Positions 35,852 to 45,248 are shown, numbered from the stretch's first letter. The stretch is 64,000 nt of DNA from Fictibacillus sp. BK138 (GCF_004216955.1 NZ_SGXL01000003.1:1-64000); one strand, 5' to 3'. Notes: generated by a model not told the origin, from the letters alone. Numbers and translations are program-made.

Positions 35852-35869
35852 AAACTGACTAAACAGTTT
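35852..35869. promoter_or_regulatory. regulon operator, copy 11 (M1 and/or M3 peptidase)
   Basis: AAACTGACTAAACAGTTT, with both half-sites perfect. It lies in the divergent region between the M1 gene (229 bp) and the M3 gene (210 bp), so it may control either or both. Confidence 0.8.
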
Positions 35870-36079
35870 ATTTAATGTTATTATTACATGTTGTTTTTAC
35901 CTAGTCAATACATTTTGTTTTTTCCCTTTGATATTTATTCATTTCAATATATGTAAGTATTACCATGTTTTACCCCTTATCTATTCATAGTGATCAGAAT
36001 ATCTATTGCTTTTTAAAGTAAATAAAATTACTATTAACAGTAATTGGTTGATTAAAATAAATAAAGGAATGAAGAGAAA

Positions 36080-37771
36080 ATGATTAAATTTACTGATATG
36101 CAGTATACAAGACCAGAAATAAGTGAGTTGGAAGAACAGTTTCACTCCTGTTGTGTAACATTAGAAAAATCGAATGACTTAGATGAAGTGCTTGAAGCCA
36201 TTAGGGTTATTAATCGCTTAAGGTCTGGGTTTGAAACAATGCAGGCTATAGCAAGCTTGAGATATTATGCTGATCTAAAAAATTCGTTTTACGAAGAAGA
36301 AAGGACTTACTTCGATAGTCATGGACCGTTTTTCTCTAAACTTGTTTCTACATATTACATTAGTTTGTTAAAAGCTCCCCTAAGAGAGAGGTTGGAACAG
36401 ATATTAGGAACCCAACTCTTTGTTATTGCAGAGTCCTACAAAAGTACGTTTTCACAAGATATCGTCCCATACCTTACTGAAGAGAACCGTCTAGTTACTG
36501 AATATAGGAAATTATTAGGAACAGCTACTACTAAATTTGAGGACAGAACTTGGAAACTGAATGAACTTATACCCTTGCTTAATGATAAGGACAGGCAGAC
36601 ACGAATAAAGGGCTTTACGATAAAGTTCAAAATATTCTCTGAGCTCGAAGAAGAAATCGATGATTTATTTGAAAAGTTAGTCCATGTTCGTACTAAAATC
36701 TCTAAGAAACTAGGTTTTGAGAACTTTATCATGCTTGGATACAATCGGTTAAAGAGATCGGATTATGACCAAGGACTAGTTTCCAAGTTCAGAGATCAAG
36801 TCGCTGAATCAGTTGTTCCCTTTATTAAAGAGATCGAAGATAGAAAGCGATCTAGACTAGGTCTTGATTCCATAAAATTTTATGATGAGATGATTTTCTT
36901 TAAAGAAGACCCCATTTTGTTGCAGAAGTCACTAGAAGATGTTTTAAAAGCAGGAACAAAACTGTTTACCGAGATGTCTGAGGAGACAAAAGAGTTTTTT
37001 ACATATATGGTTGATAACGAATTGATGGACCTGGTGAATAGGCCGAATAAAGTAAGTGGTGCTTTTATTAATTTTATCAGAGATTACAAAGCGCCTTTTA
37101 TGTTTGGAAGTATCCATGGTACTGGAAGCGATTTGAGAACTTTGTTGCACGAGGCTGGTCATGGGTTCCAGTTCTATCTTTGTAGAGACAAACCGGTTCC
37201 AGAGTACTTGGCTGGTACTTATGAAGTTACAGAGATTGCGTCAATGTCTATGGAAATATTGACAGAGCCTTGGTATCATCTCTTTTTCACTCCAGAAGAT
37301 AGTGAGAAATACAAAGAAAAGTTAATCCTTCAGCACTTTCAGATGGCGCCTTATGTTTGTGCGGTAGATGAATTTCAACATGTCATATATGACCAACCTG
37401 AACTTAGTAAAGAAGAACGAAAACAAGTTTGGAAAGATCTCGAAAAAAAATATCTTCCAAACAGGGACTATGATTCAAATGAATACCTTTTGAAGGGGAA
37501 CTTTTGGCAACAGCAGAGTCATATCTTCTTCTCTCCTTTCTATTACATCGACTATGCACTAGCACATGTTTGTGCCATGCAATTCTGGAAGAGTTACAAG
37601 AATGACCCAGTTAAAACATGGGGGGATTTCGTAAAATTATGTAAATATGGAGGAACACTTTCATTTTTGGATCTTATCGAGAAAACAAATCTGGTGTCCC
37701 CTTTTGAGAAAGGGTGTCTCCCTTCTATCATCATGGACGTAAAGAATGAAATTTTTAATAGATTGAACTAA
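36080..37771 (+). CDS. M3-family oligoendopeptidase
   Basis: 563 residues, the typical length of M3 oligoendopeptidase F relatives. The zinc motif H357-E-A-G-H361 lies in LRTLLHEAGHGFQFYLC, with the downstream helix TEIASMSMEILTEPW carrying the third ligand Glu. No signal peptide, so it should be a cytosolic enzyme that cuts imported oligopeptides. The ribosome binding site is weak (GAAGAG). It diverges from the M1 aminopeptidase across the shared operator copy 11 and is followed by an M29 aminopeptidase on the same strand with its own operator. Confidence 0.9.
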   Translation: MIKFTDMQYTRPEISELEEQFHSCCVTLEKSNDLDEVLEAIRVINRLRSGFETMQAIASLRYYADLKNSFYEEERTYFDSHGPFFSKLVSTYYISLLKAPLRERLEQILGTQLFVIAESYKSTFSQDIVPYLTEENRLVTEYRKLLGTATTKFEDRTWKLNELIPLLNDKDRQTRIKGFTIKFKIFSELEEEIDDLFEKLVHVRTKISKKLGFENFIMLGYNRLKRSDYDQGLVSKFRDQVAESVVPFIKEIEDRKRSRLGLDSIKFYDEMIFFKEDPILLQKSLEDVLKAGTKLFTEMSEETKEFFTYMVDNELMDLVNRPNKVSGAFINFIRDYKAPFMFGSIHGTGSDLRTLLHEAGHGFQFYLCRDKPVPEYLAGTYEVTEIASMSMEILTEPWYHLFFTPEDSEKYKEKLILQHFQMAPYVCAVDEFQHVIYDQPELSKEERKQVWKDLEKKYLPNRDYDSNEYLLKGNFWQQQSHIFFSPFYYIDYALAHVCAMQFWKSYKNDPVKTWGDFVKLCKYGGTLSFLDLIEKTNLVSPFEKGCLPSIIMDVKNEIFNRLN

Positions 37772-37903
37772 AAAACGATGGCTTTACTGCTGTTTTACCG
37801 AGTAACACTCTTCGTCTTTTGAATGGATGTTTAGAATCATGAGTAATTAACAATGACAGCCCCGTGTCAATTGATTGACAATTCAGAAGTTTAAATTTAA
37901 TAT

Positions 37904-37921
37904 AGACTAAGTAGTCATTTA
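37904..37921. promoter_or_regulatory. regulon operator, copy 12 (degenerate)
   Basis: AGACTAAGTAGTCATTTA. The match is weaker, but the symmetric core GACTA-AG-TAGTC is perfect. It sits exactly 17 bp before the M29 start codon, as copy 2 does before its gene. Confidence 0.65.
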
Positions 37922-37938
37922 AAGATGGGGGTAAGAGA

Positions 37939-39075
37939 ATGAGAGATCAGCGCTTAACCAAACTTGCCGAAATATTGCTAGATCATTCTGTAAAAATCCA
38001 ACCGCACGAGACTTTAATGATTGATGTCTATGGGGACGGTAGTGAACTTGCAAAAGAGCTAGTAAAAGAGGCTTATAAAAGGGATGCGTTTCCGTTTGTA
38101 AATCTAATCGATGAAGAACTGCAAAGACTTCTGATCGAAGGTTCTTCTGAAGAGAGAGAAGCACTTAAACAAAAATTAGATTTAGCAACTATCCATGAGA
38201 TGAAAGCGAGTATAAGAATATACGGCTCGCGAAACGACCTAGAGCTTTCCAAAATAGATCCGCAAAAGAGACTCCTCAACCAAAAAGCACGAAAGCCATA
38301 CATGGATCATTTGATCAATAATGTTAAGTGGTCTTTATTGAACTATCCTAATGCTAAAATGGCTCAAAAAGCAGGGATGTCACTTGAAGAGTTTGAAGAT
38401 ATGTTTTTTAAAGTCTGTACACTTGATTATTCTAAGATGGACCGTGCTATGGATAACCTTAAAGAACTTTTAGATAAGACGGATCATGTTCATATAAAAG
38501 GCCCGGGCACTGATTTGGAATTCTCAATAAAAGGCCAAGGTTCGATCAAATGTGCAGGCGAGGTCAACATTCCAGACGGCGAGATCTATACTGCTCCTGT
38601 AAGAGAATCGGTAAACGGCACTATCTCTTTTAATACATCATCCACTTATCAAGGCACTTCATTTTCTAACATAGTATTTGAGTTTAAGAACGGAAAGATT
38701 ATTGAAGCTCGTTCAAATGATGAGAAAAAGTTAAAAGAAATACTTGATACTGATGAAGGTGCAAGATTTATAGGAGAATTTGCGATTGGTGTAAATCCAT
38801 ATATTCTCAATCCTATAAATGACACACTTTTTGATGAGAAGATCGCAGGAAGTTTTCACTTCACACCTGGTCAAGCCTATAAAGATGAATCATATAACGG
38901 CAACGATTCCAAGATCCACTGGGATATCGTGAACATCCAAAGACCTGAATATGGTGGAGGAGAAATCTGGTTTGATGGTGTACTAATACGAAAAGATGGC
39001 CTGTTTGTCATCGATTCGTTACTACCCCTGAATCCAGAGCATCTGGTTGATGAAAAAGACACAGTTACCGTTTAG
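37939..39075 (+). CDS. M29-family metalloaminopeptidase, paralogue B
   Basis: 378 residues, a close paralogue of the 13135-14253 protein with near-identical C-terminal metal-site blocks (GEFAIGVNPYIL, FDEKIAGSFHFTPGQ, GNDSKIHWDIVNIQRP). It should be a cytosolic aminopeptidase. GGGGG precedes ATG at 37939. It starts about 170 bp after the M3 oligoendopeptidase gene but has its own operator-promoter. Having two near-identical regulated copies may raise dosage or reflect different N-terminal specificity. Confidence 0.9.
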   Translation: MRDQRLTKLAEILLDHSVKIQPHETLMIDVYGDGSELAKELVKEAYKRDAFPFVNLIDEELQRLLIEGSSEEREALKQKLDLATIHEMKASIRIYGSRNDLELSKIDPQKRLLNQKARKPYMDHLINNVKWSLLNYPNAKMAQKAGMSLEEFEDMFFKVCTLDYSKMDRAMDNLKELLDKTDHVHIKGPGTDLEFSIKGQGSIKCAGEVNIPDGEIYTAPVRESVNGTISFNTSSTYQGTSFSNIVFEFKNGKIIEARSNDEKKLKEILDTDEGARFIGEFAIGVNPYILNPINDTLFDEKIAGSFHFTPGQAYKDESYNGNDSKIHWDIVNIQRPEYGGGEIWFDGVLIRKDGLFVIDSLLPLNPEHLVDEKDTVTV

Positions 39076-39126
39076 TGAAAAAAAGAACATCAAAATGGCG
39101 AAAAAACAAACGGGATTTTTGTATAT

Positions 39127-39297
39127 GTGTGGATCGCTATAAATGTATTCTCTTATAACGAAAGAGCCATCAAAGCGTATCAAAAGCTTGGTTTTATGAT
39201 AGAAGGTACATTAAGAGAAGACCTTTACTTTAATGGTAACTATCATGACAATATCTTAATGGGACTTTTAAAAAGAGATTATATTGAATCCATATGA
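39127..39297 (+). pseudogene. 3' fragment of a RimJ/RimL-type acetyltransferase gene
   Basis: An in-frame 56-codon segment (NVFSYNERAIKAYQKLGFMI and on to YHDNILMGLLKRDYIESI) matches the last third of RimJ/L-type GNATs such as the gene at 50451-50993 (NERGIKTYEKLGFKKEG, YHDSIIMGILE). The acetyl-CoA binding part is missing and there is no ribosome binding site, so it is a truncated remnant directly after the M29 gene. Confidence 0.8.
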
Positions 39298-39336
39298 TAC
39301 TAAATGATGAGGTCTCTAAGTTTTGATGAAAAATGT

Positions 39337-39365
39337 AAAAAAGGCGTATTATACGCCTTTTTTTT
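39337..39365. terminator. bidirectional terminator
   Basis: AAAAAAGGCGTA pairs with TACGCCTTTTTT, with T-runs on both strands. It separates the plus-strand M29 region from the minus-strand recombinase. Confidence 0.9.
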
Positions 39366-39379
39366 AATCAGTTTTCTTT

Positions 39380-40492
39380 CTAAAGATCCTCAATTTCTTT
39401 TTTTTCGAACAGCTGAACCCGTTGTAAGCGCTGGTAGCTCTTCCCTTTATTTACTCGTTCTAAGTAAATGTTTGTTGTTGATATGTCAGAATGACCCACC
39501 CATTCTTTAACATCCACTAGAGGTACTTCATTTTCAAGCATCGTAGTGACAAAAGTATGACGGAACCAGTGAGGACTGATTTTATCGTTCACTCCTGCAA
39601 CTCGGACCGCCTCTTTTACGATCTTATAAAGGTGATTATAGGTAATTCTCTGACGAGTTTCTTCCTTATTATAAAGCGAATAAAATAGAGGTGTTTCATC
39701 ACTCGAATTTATATGCGTGTTTCCTTCCCAGATTTCAAGATAACGTAGAAGTTCGTTTTCTGTTTCTTCTCGTATTGGGACTTCTCGATGTTTCCCACCC
39801 TTACCAATTACATTGACCCAAAGTTCACCCCGACGATAATAGAAACTTCCTTTATTTAAGTTTACGATCTCACTCGCACGAAGTCCGGTTGTGTAAAGGA
39901 GATAACCAAGGAGTAAGTTTCGTTGCTGAAGGTGTTCCCGTTTGTTGTTCGTTCGAACCACTTTGGGAAAGTATTCAATTAACCTTTCCGCATCTTCCTG
40001 GTTCAATTCACGTAGCTGAACACGGTTCTTATTCTCTTCATTTAAATAGTGGCCCCGTTTTACTGCAGGTTTATGGATCCAACGAGAGAGCGGTGATGAG
40101 TAATACTTCGTGTCGTATCCGAAATCAAGCAGTCTACGAAAGAACTCTAGTTTACGGATGGCCGTCTTGGCTGCGTACTTCTCAGAGATGTGTTCGTTAT
40201 ACGCTTTTACTTCAGGATATCCGATATCTGAAAAAGAGAGTTCGTTTTGTGCCAAATAATCGAGCAGCGTTTTTGCATCTGCTCGGTACGCTCGCTTCGT
40301 ATGGTCCGAGAACTCTTTTCCTTTAATAAAAACACGCGCAAAAAAGAACATCTCGATAAAATCCCGTTCGCTCGCTTCTTTCAAGTTTAGGTTTCGATCT
40401 TCATCTAAGAAATTCTTGTTTTCCAAATTATGTATCAACTGGTTTAGTTCTTCACTTCTCTTACTTCCATTTATAACTTCCAGATTATTCAT
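39380..40492 (-). CDS. tyrosine recombinase/integrase of the XerC/D type
   Basis: 370 residues. An N-terminal core-binding domain (about 40-125) and a catalytic domain with R205 (TTGLRASEI), K231 (GKGGKHREVP), H308 and R311 (HWFRHTFV), H334 (GHSDIST) and Y343. All six catalytic residues are in place, so it should be active. It is not a close relative of the XerS-like enzyme at 3715. No attachment repeats were found next to it. Next to it lie an IS3-type remnant upstream and an acetyltransferase remnant downstream, suggesting a site of past rearrangement. Confidence 0.88.
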   Translation of the reverse strand: MNNLEVINGSKRSEELNQLIHNLENKNFLDEDRNLNLKEASERDFIEMFFFARVFIKGKEFSDHTKRAYRADAKTLLDYLAQNELSFSDIGYPEVKAYNEHISEKYAAKTAIRKLEFFRRLLDFGYDTKYYSSPLSRWIHKPAVKRGHYLNEENKNRVQLRELNQEDAERLIEYFPKVVRTNNKREHLQQRNLLLGYLLYTTGLRASEIVNLNKGSFYYRRGELWVNVIGKGGKHREVPIREETENELLRYLEIWEGNTHINSSDETPLFYSLYNKEETRQRITYNHLYKIVKEAVRVAGVNDKISPHWFRHTFVTTMLENEVPLVDVKEWVGHSDISTTNIYLERVNKGKSYQRLQRVQLFEKKEIEDL

Positions 40493-40727
40493 GTGACTCT
40501 CCTCTCATATTGAAAATAGAATCAACTTATCTTTATTTAGTACTTTTTAAAAAGTCTTTAACTTATTTTAACACTATCACTAATTTAATAGACTATTATC
40601 TATATATTATAGTAAGTTTATTTTCCCAATCAAGATAATACATCCTTATCTTGATTATTATAAATAAGTATATTATCGAACTTACGTTCCGTCAAATATA
40701 ACTAAAAAGGTAAAAGACCATTGTTAA

Positions 40728-40920
40728 AATGAACTGTCCTCCCATATAATGGACACTTATAAAAATCCCTTATTCGGGTTTTTTTGTTCTTTTGCGATAA
40801 ACCTTTTATAATCAAATCAAATGAGGAAACAGAGATTAAACAATGAGTAATATTAAATTCAATGAATTTCAACGTAAACTACTGGAGGACATGAATCTTT
40901 TGCACCTGATGTTATAAAAT
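40728..40920 (+). mobile_element. remnant of an IS3-type insertion sequence
   Basis: GAACTGTCCTCCCATATAAT followed by GGACACTT resembles the terminal repeat of IS3-family elements. About 110 bp on, ATG 40843 opens MSNIKFNEFQRKLLED, the start of an IS3-type OrfA, which stops after 24 codons with a probable frame change (HAPDVIKW-like in another frame). The rest of the element is absent. The remainder of the gap 40493-41312 shows no gene. Confidence 0.45.
40771..40793 (+). terminator. small terminator-like hairpin
   Basis: AAAAATCCC-TTATTC-GGGTTTTTTT. It lies inside the IS3-type remnant, where terminators often sit behind the terminal repeat. Confidence 0.5.
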
Positions 40921-41312
40921 GGCTGTTTACCGTTTCTGTAAAGGAACAAAAATCACCGGCACTTTACAAGCTTTGTCGATACAGTATATCCTACTACCAT
41001 CTTTTCCTTGATTGTATTCACATGCTTTAATCATTTTCCGCTTTCTAATAAAGCAGAATTCGTATTATCCCTCATATCACAAAAAACACGAATACACCCG
41101 TTTTCCAGGTATTATTCGTGTTCGTCATGTTTTCATTTTTTACTTATTATAGAATTGGTATTTTAAATTTCATTTTCAATTATGGAACGTGAAATTATTA
41201 AAATAGTAAATCAAAGAAAAATTCATCCTTCAACGAACTGTGCAGCAATGGATCTGTTTTTGGGCCTTCTTATTCAACATAAGTAGCAATATGGCTTACT
41301 TAAGCATACAAA

Positions 41313-42317
41313 CTACTTGCGAAAAATATCAGCAACTAAATTACTAAATTCTCTCAAGTAGTAAAGGTAATTATCTCCCCCGTAGTTATATCTTTTGTTA
41401 TACATTTTTGCCACTACTACATTGTATTTGGGAATGACAAGAAGAGTTGGGCCTGTAATTCCTAATATTTGATAAGATTCTTCTGGAACTCTATCTCCAA
41501 GCTCACTGTATACTGCTGGAGTTCCTTGTACATACCAAAACAAACCATTTTTAGGAAGTCTATTATCTCTGTAAATGGGGCTTTGGACTTTTGTAGCAAT
41601 TTCAATAACTTCTTTTGGTACAATCTGCTTCCCCATTGCAAAACCTTTGTTTAGATGAAGGTTTCCCCACTGTGCAAACTCTCGTGCAGAGGTATGTAAG
41701 TTTGATTCTGTTCCATCTGTTGAGTTTCCCAACTTGAATGAACCCTCATCTTCTGGATTAACGATTTGTTTTACTAATAATTCACTCTCTTTTGTTTGCC
41801 AAGCTGTTTCCTTAAAACCTAAAGGTGAAAAGACTCTTTCCTTCAAAAGGTCTGGAAAACTCATGTTAAATAGACGGTTTACTAGTCCTGTCATCATTAA
41901 CACATTAATCCCTCTATAAGCCCATCCTTGTCCAGGTTCAAACTCTCGAAAAATAGTACCATCCTCTTTTTCGTGCAACCCGTGTGAGTGGGTGACTAAA
42001 TGACGTAAAGTTGTTTTACCGAGCAGCTGACCATCCATGTCTCCAAAGTAATCAATCGCATAGTCATCGAGACTCTTAATTTTCCCTTCATAAAGAGCAT
42101 AAGCGATTACTAAACCGAGGTAGCTCTTTCTAGCAGAAGCTACATTAAATTGAGAGCTAGAAGTGATTGGAGTTGCTTCAGCAGAATTAGAATGATAGCC
42201 ATTATAATGTTCAAGTATTACCTCGTTATCTTTCATAATATATAATGATGAGCTACTACTCTTATTTTTTTCCCTTATATTCTCCACCCAAGTAACCAAT
42301 TTATCTAAATGCACCAT
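41313..42317 (-). CDS. beta-lactamase-fold serine hydrolase
   Basis: 334 residues. Single beta-lactamase-related domain with the SxxK nucleophile in VASARKSYLGL (S-A-R-K), Y in WAYRGINVL and a C-terminal strand block. No signal peptide. It is shorter than and only distantly related to the hydrolase at 1349. ATG follows AAAGGAG. No operator copy is upstream. The substrate is unknown; an esterase or D-amino-peptidase is as likely as a beta-lactamase. Confidence 0.75.
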   Translation of the reverse strand: MVHLDKLVTWVENIREKNKSSSSSLYIMKDNEVILEHYNGYHSNSAEATPITSSSQFNVASARKSYLGLVIAYALYEGKIKSLDDYAIDYFGDMDGQLLGKTTLRHLVTHSHGLHEKEDGTIFREFEPGQGWAYRGINVLMMTGLVNRLFNMSFPDLLKERVFSPLGFKETAWQTKESELLVKQIVNPEDEGSFKLGNSTDGTESNLHTSAREFAQWGNLHLNKGFAMGKQIVPKEVIEIATKVQSPIYRDNRLPKNGLFWYVQGTPAVYSELGDRVPEESYQILGITGPTLLVIPKYNVVVAKMYNKRYNYGGDNYLYYLREFSNLVADIFRK

Positions 42318-42445
42318 TATATTACTCCTTTAAAATCATAATTTGTATAAAACCCTTATTATTCTCTACAAATTATGGAAATCCTTCTTCCAATAATCTG
42401 CTTAATAATCTAGAACAAAATTATTCTAACCGCCTTTTAATCTTT

Positions 42446-42484
42446 TTGTCATCTTGCTAAAACCTGTGCGAATTGGGGTGCTAA
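42446..42484. repeat. R2 dispersed repeat, copy 2
   Basis: 36 of 39 bases match 17003-17041 (TTGTCATCTTGCTAAAAC core). It lies upstream of the 41313 hydrolase gene; the left arm of the cruciform seen in copy 1 is missing. Confidence 0.6.
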
Positions 42485-42530
42485 AACGGAACTAAAAATC
42501 TAATAAACGTTGATAACAACAAAAATAAGT

Positions 42531-42556
42531 AAGCTAATTCATATGCGAATTAGCTT
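42531..42556 (-). terminator. intrinsic terminator of the DUF6843-like gene
   Basis: A perfect 10-bp stem (AAGCTAATTC with GAATTAGCTT), followed by ACTTATTTTTG on the minus strand. It is about 115 bp past the stop. Confidence 0.7.
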
Positions 42557-42672
42557 GCTATTTGCATTACTTTTTCTGTTTTGTACTCCAAAAGAGAACC
42601 CGCTAATTTTTATCTAGGCGCTTTTTAACTTATATAGTTTAATATGCTAGAGGAATATTTCATGATATAAAT

Positions 42673-43161
42673 TCAATTCAACATTACTGCCGGACACCCT
42701 TGATTTTCGATCTCTTTAGAACCAAAAATTTGATATCGATATTTTTTCTCAGGTTGCCCTGCTTCCTGCATAGAACCTGTAGCACCAAAACGAATTTCCT
42801 TCTGTGGAACCCTTTTAACTTTTTTTCTGTTTTCGTCCACATAGAATGCATTTATTCGGAGTGCTCCTGAATGATTTTTATTAACCCATCCATATTCCAT
42901 CGGTGAAGAAGTATCAATGATACCGTCATCAGGTACCGTATAGGTAATCTCATTATTCTTGATCTGCAATGGTGGTGCTTTTATCACATCATAATTTATC
43001 ACTACACAACCTTTAAAATTCATCGGCAGTAAATATGTTTGGTCTACTCCTGTTTTGTTTCTATTTGTAAAAAAGTAGAAAGTTGCTAAAAAAACAAGAA
43101 TTACCATAACTATTCCTATTTTGTACTTCAAAGAACCCACCCGTTCTCGGAATATAATCAA
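42673..43161 (-). CDS. DUF6843-like anchored extracellular protein
   Basis: 162 residues. A single N-terminal membrane anchor (about 14-31) is followed by a beta-rich domain with FKGCVVINYDV, then VPDDGIIDTSSPMEYGW, a pattern I associate with the DUF6843 family of Bacillus surface proteins of unknown role. Start TTG 43161 behind GGAAGAG; a TTG 10 codons later behind GGGTGG is an equally good alternative. It lies 17 bp after the upstream GNAT gene and is probably co-transcribed with it. Confidence 0.6.
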   Translation of the reverse strand: MIIFRERVGSLKYKIGIVMVILVFLATFYFFTNRNKTGVDQTYLLPMNFKGCVVINYDVIKAPPLQIKNNEITYTVPDDGIIDTSSPMEYGWVNKNHSGALRINAFYVDENRKKVKRVPQKEIRFGATGSMQEAGQPEKKYRYQIFGSKEIENQGCPAVMLN

Positions 43162-43178
43162 ATTGTCTCTTCCATCTT

Positions 43179-44147
43179 TTATTCAACTTTATGAAGTGGT
43201 TTCATAATTCTGAATGCTCCCTTACCGGGGATATACCCTAAATCCCTGTTTAGATGTTGCATGGAGAAATTGTTCTCTTCTGTCTCGGTTTTCATCCATC
43301 GTCCACCTAAGCTAATGACAGAGTGAATAGATTTTAGTTTTAAGCTTCTTGCGATTCCCTTACCCCGATAGTCCTTGAGAACACCGGTATAATCTGTGTA
43401 ATACACTCCTGGTTCATCGGTATTGAATATAGTGGTAATCCCCACATACTTCCCACCTGCTATAGCGACGAACGAGCAATTTAAAACCAGCCTGTCCTCA
43501 GGGAGCTGTTCATCTAACCATTCGTCAAAAGGAGGATTGAACTCCAGTGCACCTGGGTTATCCCTCATAGTTTCGATATAAAGGTTATACAGATTTATTT
43601 TATTCGCATCGCTCATGGCTTCAGTTAAAGGAATAAGTTTGATTTCATTAATAGTATTTTCTTCCGGTGGTTCAAAACTCATCAGATCTAAAACCAGATC
43701 GAACACATGTGCATCCTTTTTGTATCCATGTTTTGCGGCAAACGGTAAGGAGTTTGGGATCCAATCTTTCAATTCAGATACGAATACCGATGCACCCTGC
43801 TCCAATCCCCATTTCTCCAATTCCTTTACAATCATACTTCCAATTCCTCTTCCCCATTTACTAGGGTGTACACAAAAAAGGCTTGATAGCTGCCCAGGTT
43901 CTGTCCAAGGTGTCCGCCATACCACACCATAACCTACGATTCCAGCATTTGATTCGGCAACTATTCTTGTTCGTCCAAAACCAACTAATCTATTATTTTC
44001 ATCTATAACCAATTTATTTGTTTGAGGGATATTTTGATCTTCTTGTTTTAGAGAATCAATGTTAGTAGATCCTGGTTCAATTAGATTTAACAGTCTTGAT
44101 ATCCCTTCATAGTCTTCTGGTAAATTTACATCTCTGAGCCTTATCAT
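43179..44147 (-). CDS. tandem GNAT-family acetyltransferase
   Basis: 322 residues with two GNAT domains. The first has the acetyl-CoA loop HPSKWGRGIGSMIVKEL (about 113-129) and AKHGYKKD. The second has LKDYRGKGIARSLKLK (about 262-277) and NRDLGYIP. This tandem architecture is common in Bacillus and substrates are mostly unknown. It is the first gene of a pair with the DUF6843-like gene. No operator copy upstream. Confidence 0.8.
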   Translation of the reverse strand: MIRLRDVNLPEDYEGISRLLNLIEPGSTNIDSLKQEDQNIPQTNKLVIDENNRLVGFGRTRIVAESNAGIVGYGVVWRTPWTEPGQLSSLFCVHPSKWGRGIGSMIVKELEKWGLEQGASVFVSELKDWIPNSLPFAAKHGYKKDAHVFDLVLDLMSFEPPEENTINEIKLIPLTEAMSDANKINLYNLYIETMRDNPGALEFNPPFDEWLDEQLPEDRLVLNCSFVAIAGGKYVGITTIFNTDEPGVYYTDYTGVLKDYRGKGIARSLKLKSIHSVISLGGRWMKTETEENNFSMQHLNRDLGYIPGKGAFRIMKPLHKVE

Positions 44148-44395
44148 TCGGAAAATTTCCTTCCATCGATTGATTTTATATCCATAGACAAGACATACAT
44201 TAATAGTCTGTCATACCAATAACGAATCTCTTTATTGATCTATCTCTACTAAGTAAAGTTCCATTTTGTTCAAGTAATGCATTTTTCATGTAAACTATTA
44301 CTTTCTGTAAATCATAAATAGACTTTTATAAAATTAATAAAAAGCGACATTTATACTCCTTAAAGAAACATACGCTTTAACAGAACCCACTTTGA

Positions 44396-44932
44396 TTATT
44401 TATCATCCCTTTTAATATAATTAAATTCACCTTTTAACAATCCAAGTGTATATACATCAAAGAAACTTCCTTTTGTATAATAAGCATTCCTTCGAGTGCC
44501 TTCATGAATGAATCCAAGTGATTTTAGCAGATTAAGACTTATCTTATTAAACGCATAAACTTCTGCATCTATCCTATGTGTATCATTAGAAAATACTTTC
44601 TGTAAAAAAGAACTTAGTGCTTCTTTTGAATAACCTTTTCCTCTTTCTTCTCCTAAACCAAAACGCAACCATCCAAATCTTTCTGAATTATCCATCCAAT
44701 TTAATCTTATATATCCAATTGGTCTATCTGAATCTTTTAGAGAAATAATATAATATGGTTGTTTTGATTCAATACTCTTCTTAATATCGGATTCCTGATT
44801 TTCATTAGTTATCTTCGTATCTAGACCGATTGATAGTTCTCTAATTAAGGGATCATTTTTCCACTTTGCTACTATAGAGCTATCTGATAATTTTACGTCT
44901 CTTAAATATAAATTCTCACTAACACAAAACAA
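44396..44932 (-). CDS. RimJ/RimL-type GNAT acetyltransferase
   Basis: 178 residues from TTG 44932, chosen because AAGGAGGG lies seven bases upstream; the ATG 12 codons earlier has no ribosome binding site. It has the RimJ/L pattern YLRDVKLSD, GLGEERGKGYSKEAL (acetyl-CoA loop) and NLLKSLGFIHEGTRRN. These enzymes acetylate protein N-termini, antibiotics or small amines. Operator copy 13 lies 179 bp upstream. Confidence 0.8.
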   Translation of the reverse strand: MFCVSENLYLRDVKLSDSSIVAKWKNDPLIRELSIGLDTKITNENQESDIKKSIESKQPYYIISLKDSDRPIGYIRLNWMDNSERFGWLRFGLGEERGKGYSKEALSSFLQKVFSNDTHRIDAEVYAFNKISLNLLKSLGFIHEGTRRNAYYTKGSFFDVYTLGLLKGEFNYIKRDDK

Positions 44933-45111
44933 ATTGATACCCTCCTTTTTAAAGTGCACATTATTCAAAGTTTATCTGCTTTAAAATCTGGTAACTTAAT
45001 ATTAAATCATCTCCATATACTTATTGATCTAATTAAATCTATAACCACCAAAAGTAGATAAAGAGCTTTCTCTCATTAAATTCCTCTTATAAAGAATACT
45101 ATATTTTTACA

Positions 45112-45129
45112 AAACTATCCAGTCAGTTT
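45112..45129. promoter_or_regulatory. regulon operator, copy 13 (GNAT)
   Basis: AAACTATCCAGTCAGTTT. On the minus strand TACAAT directly abuts it (TACAATAAACTG), as for copies 4, 8 and 19, directing transcription toward the GNAT gene. Confidence 0.8.
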
Positions 45130-45175
45130 ATTGTAAATTTTGTTAAACAGAAGTTTAAGGGTTTGATATTTTAAA

Positions 45176-45193
45176 AAACTGACTGGTTATTTT
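45176..45193. promoter_or_regulatory. regulon operator, copy 14 (5'-nucleotidase)
   Basis: AAACTGACTGGTTATTTT, 55 bp before the nucleotidase start. A TATAAT at 45207-45212 downstream would place this operator over the -35 region. Confidence 0.75.
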
Positions 45194-45248
45194 TTATTAT
45201 AAAATGTATAATAATTTTGAAGTTAAATTATGAGAGGAAAGTGAAAGT

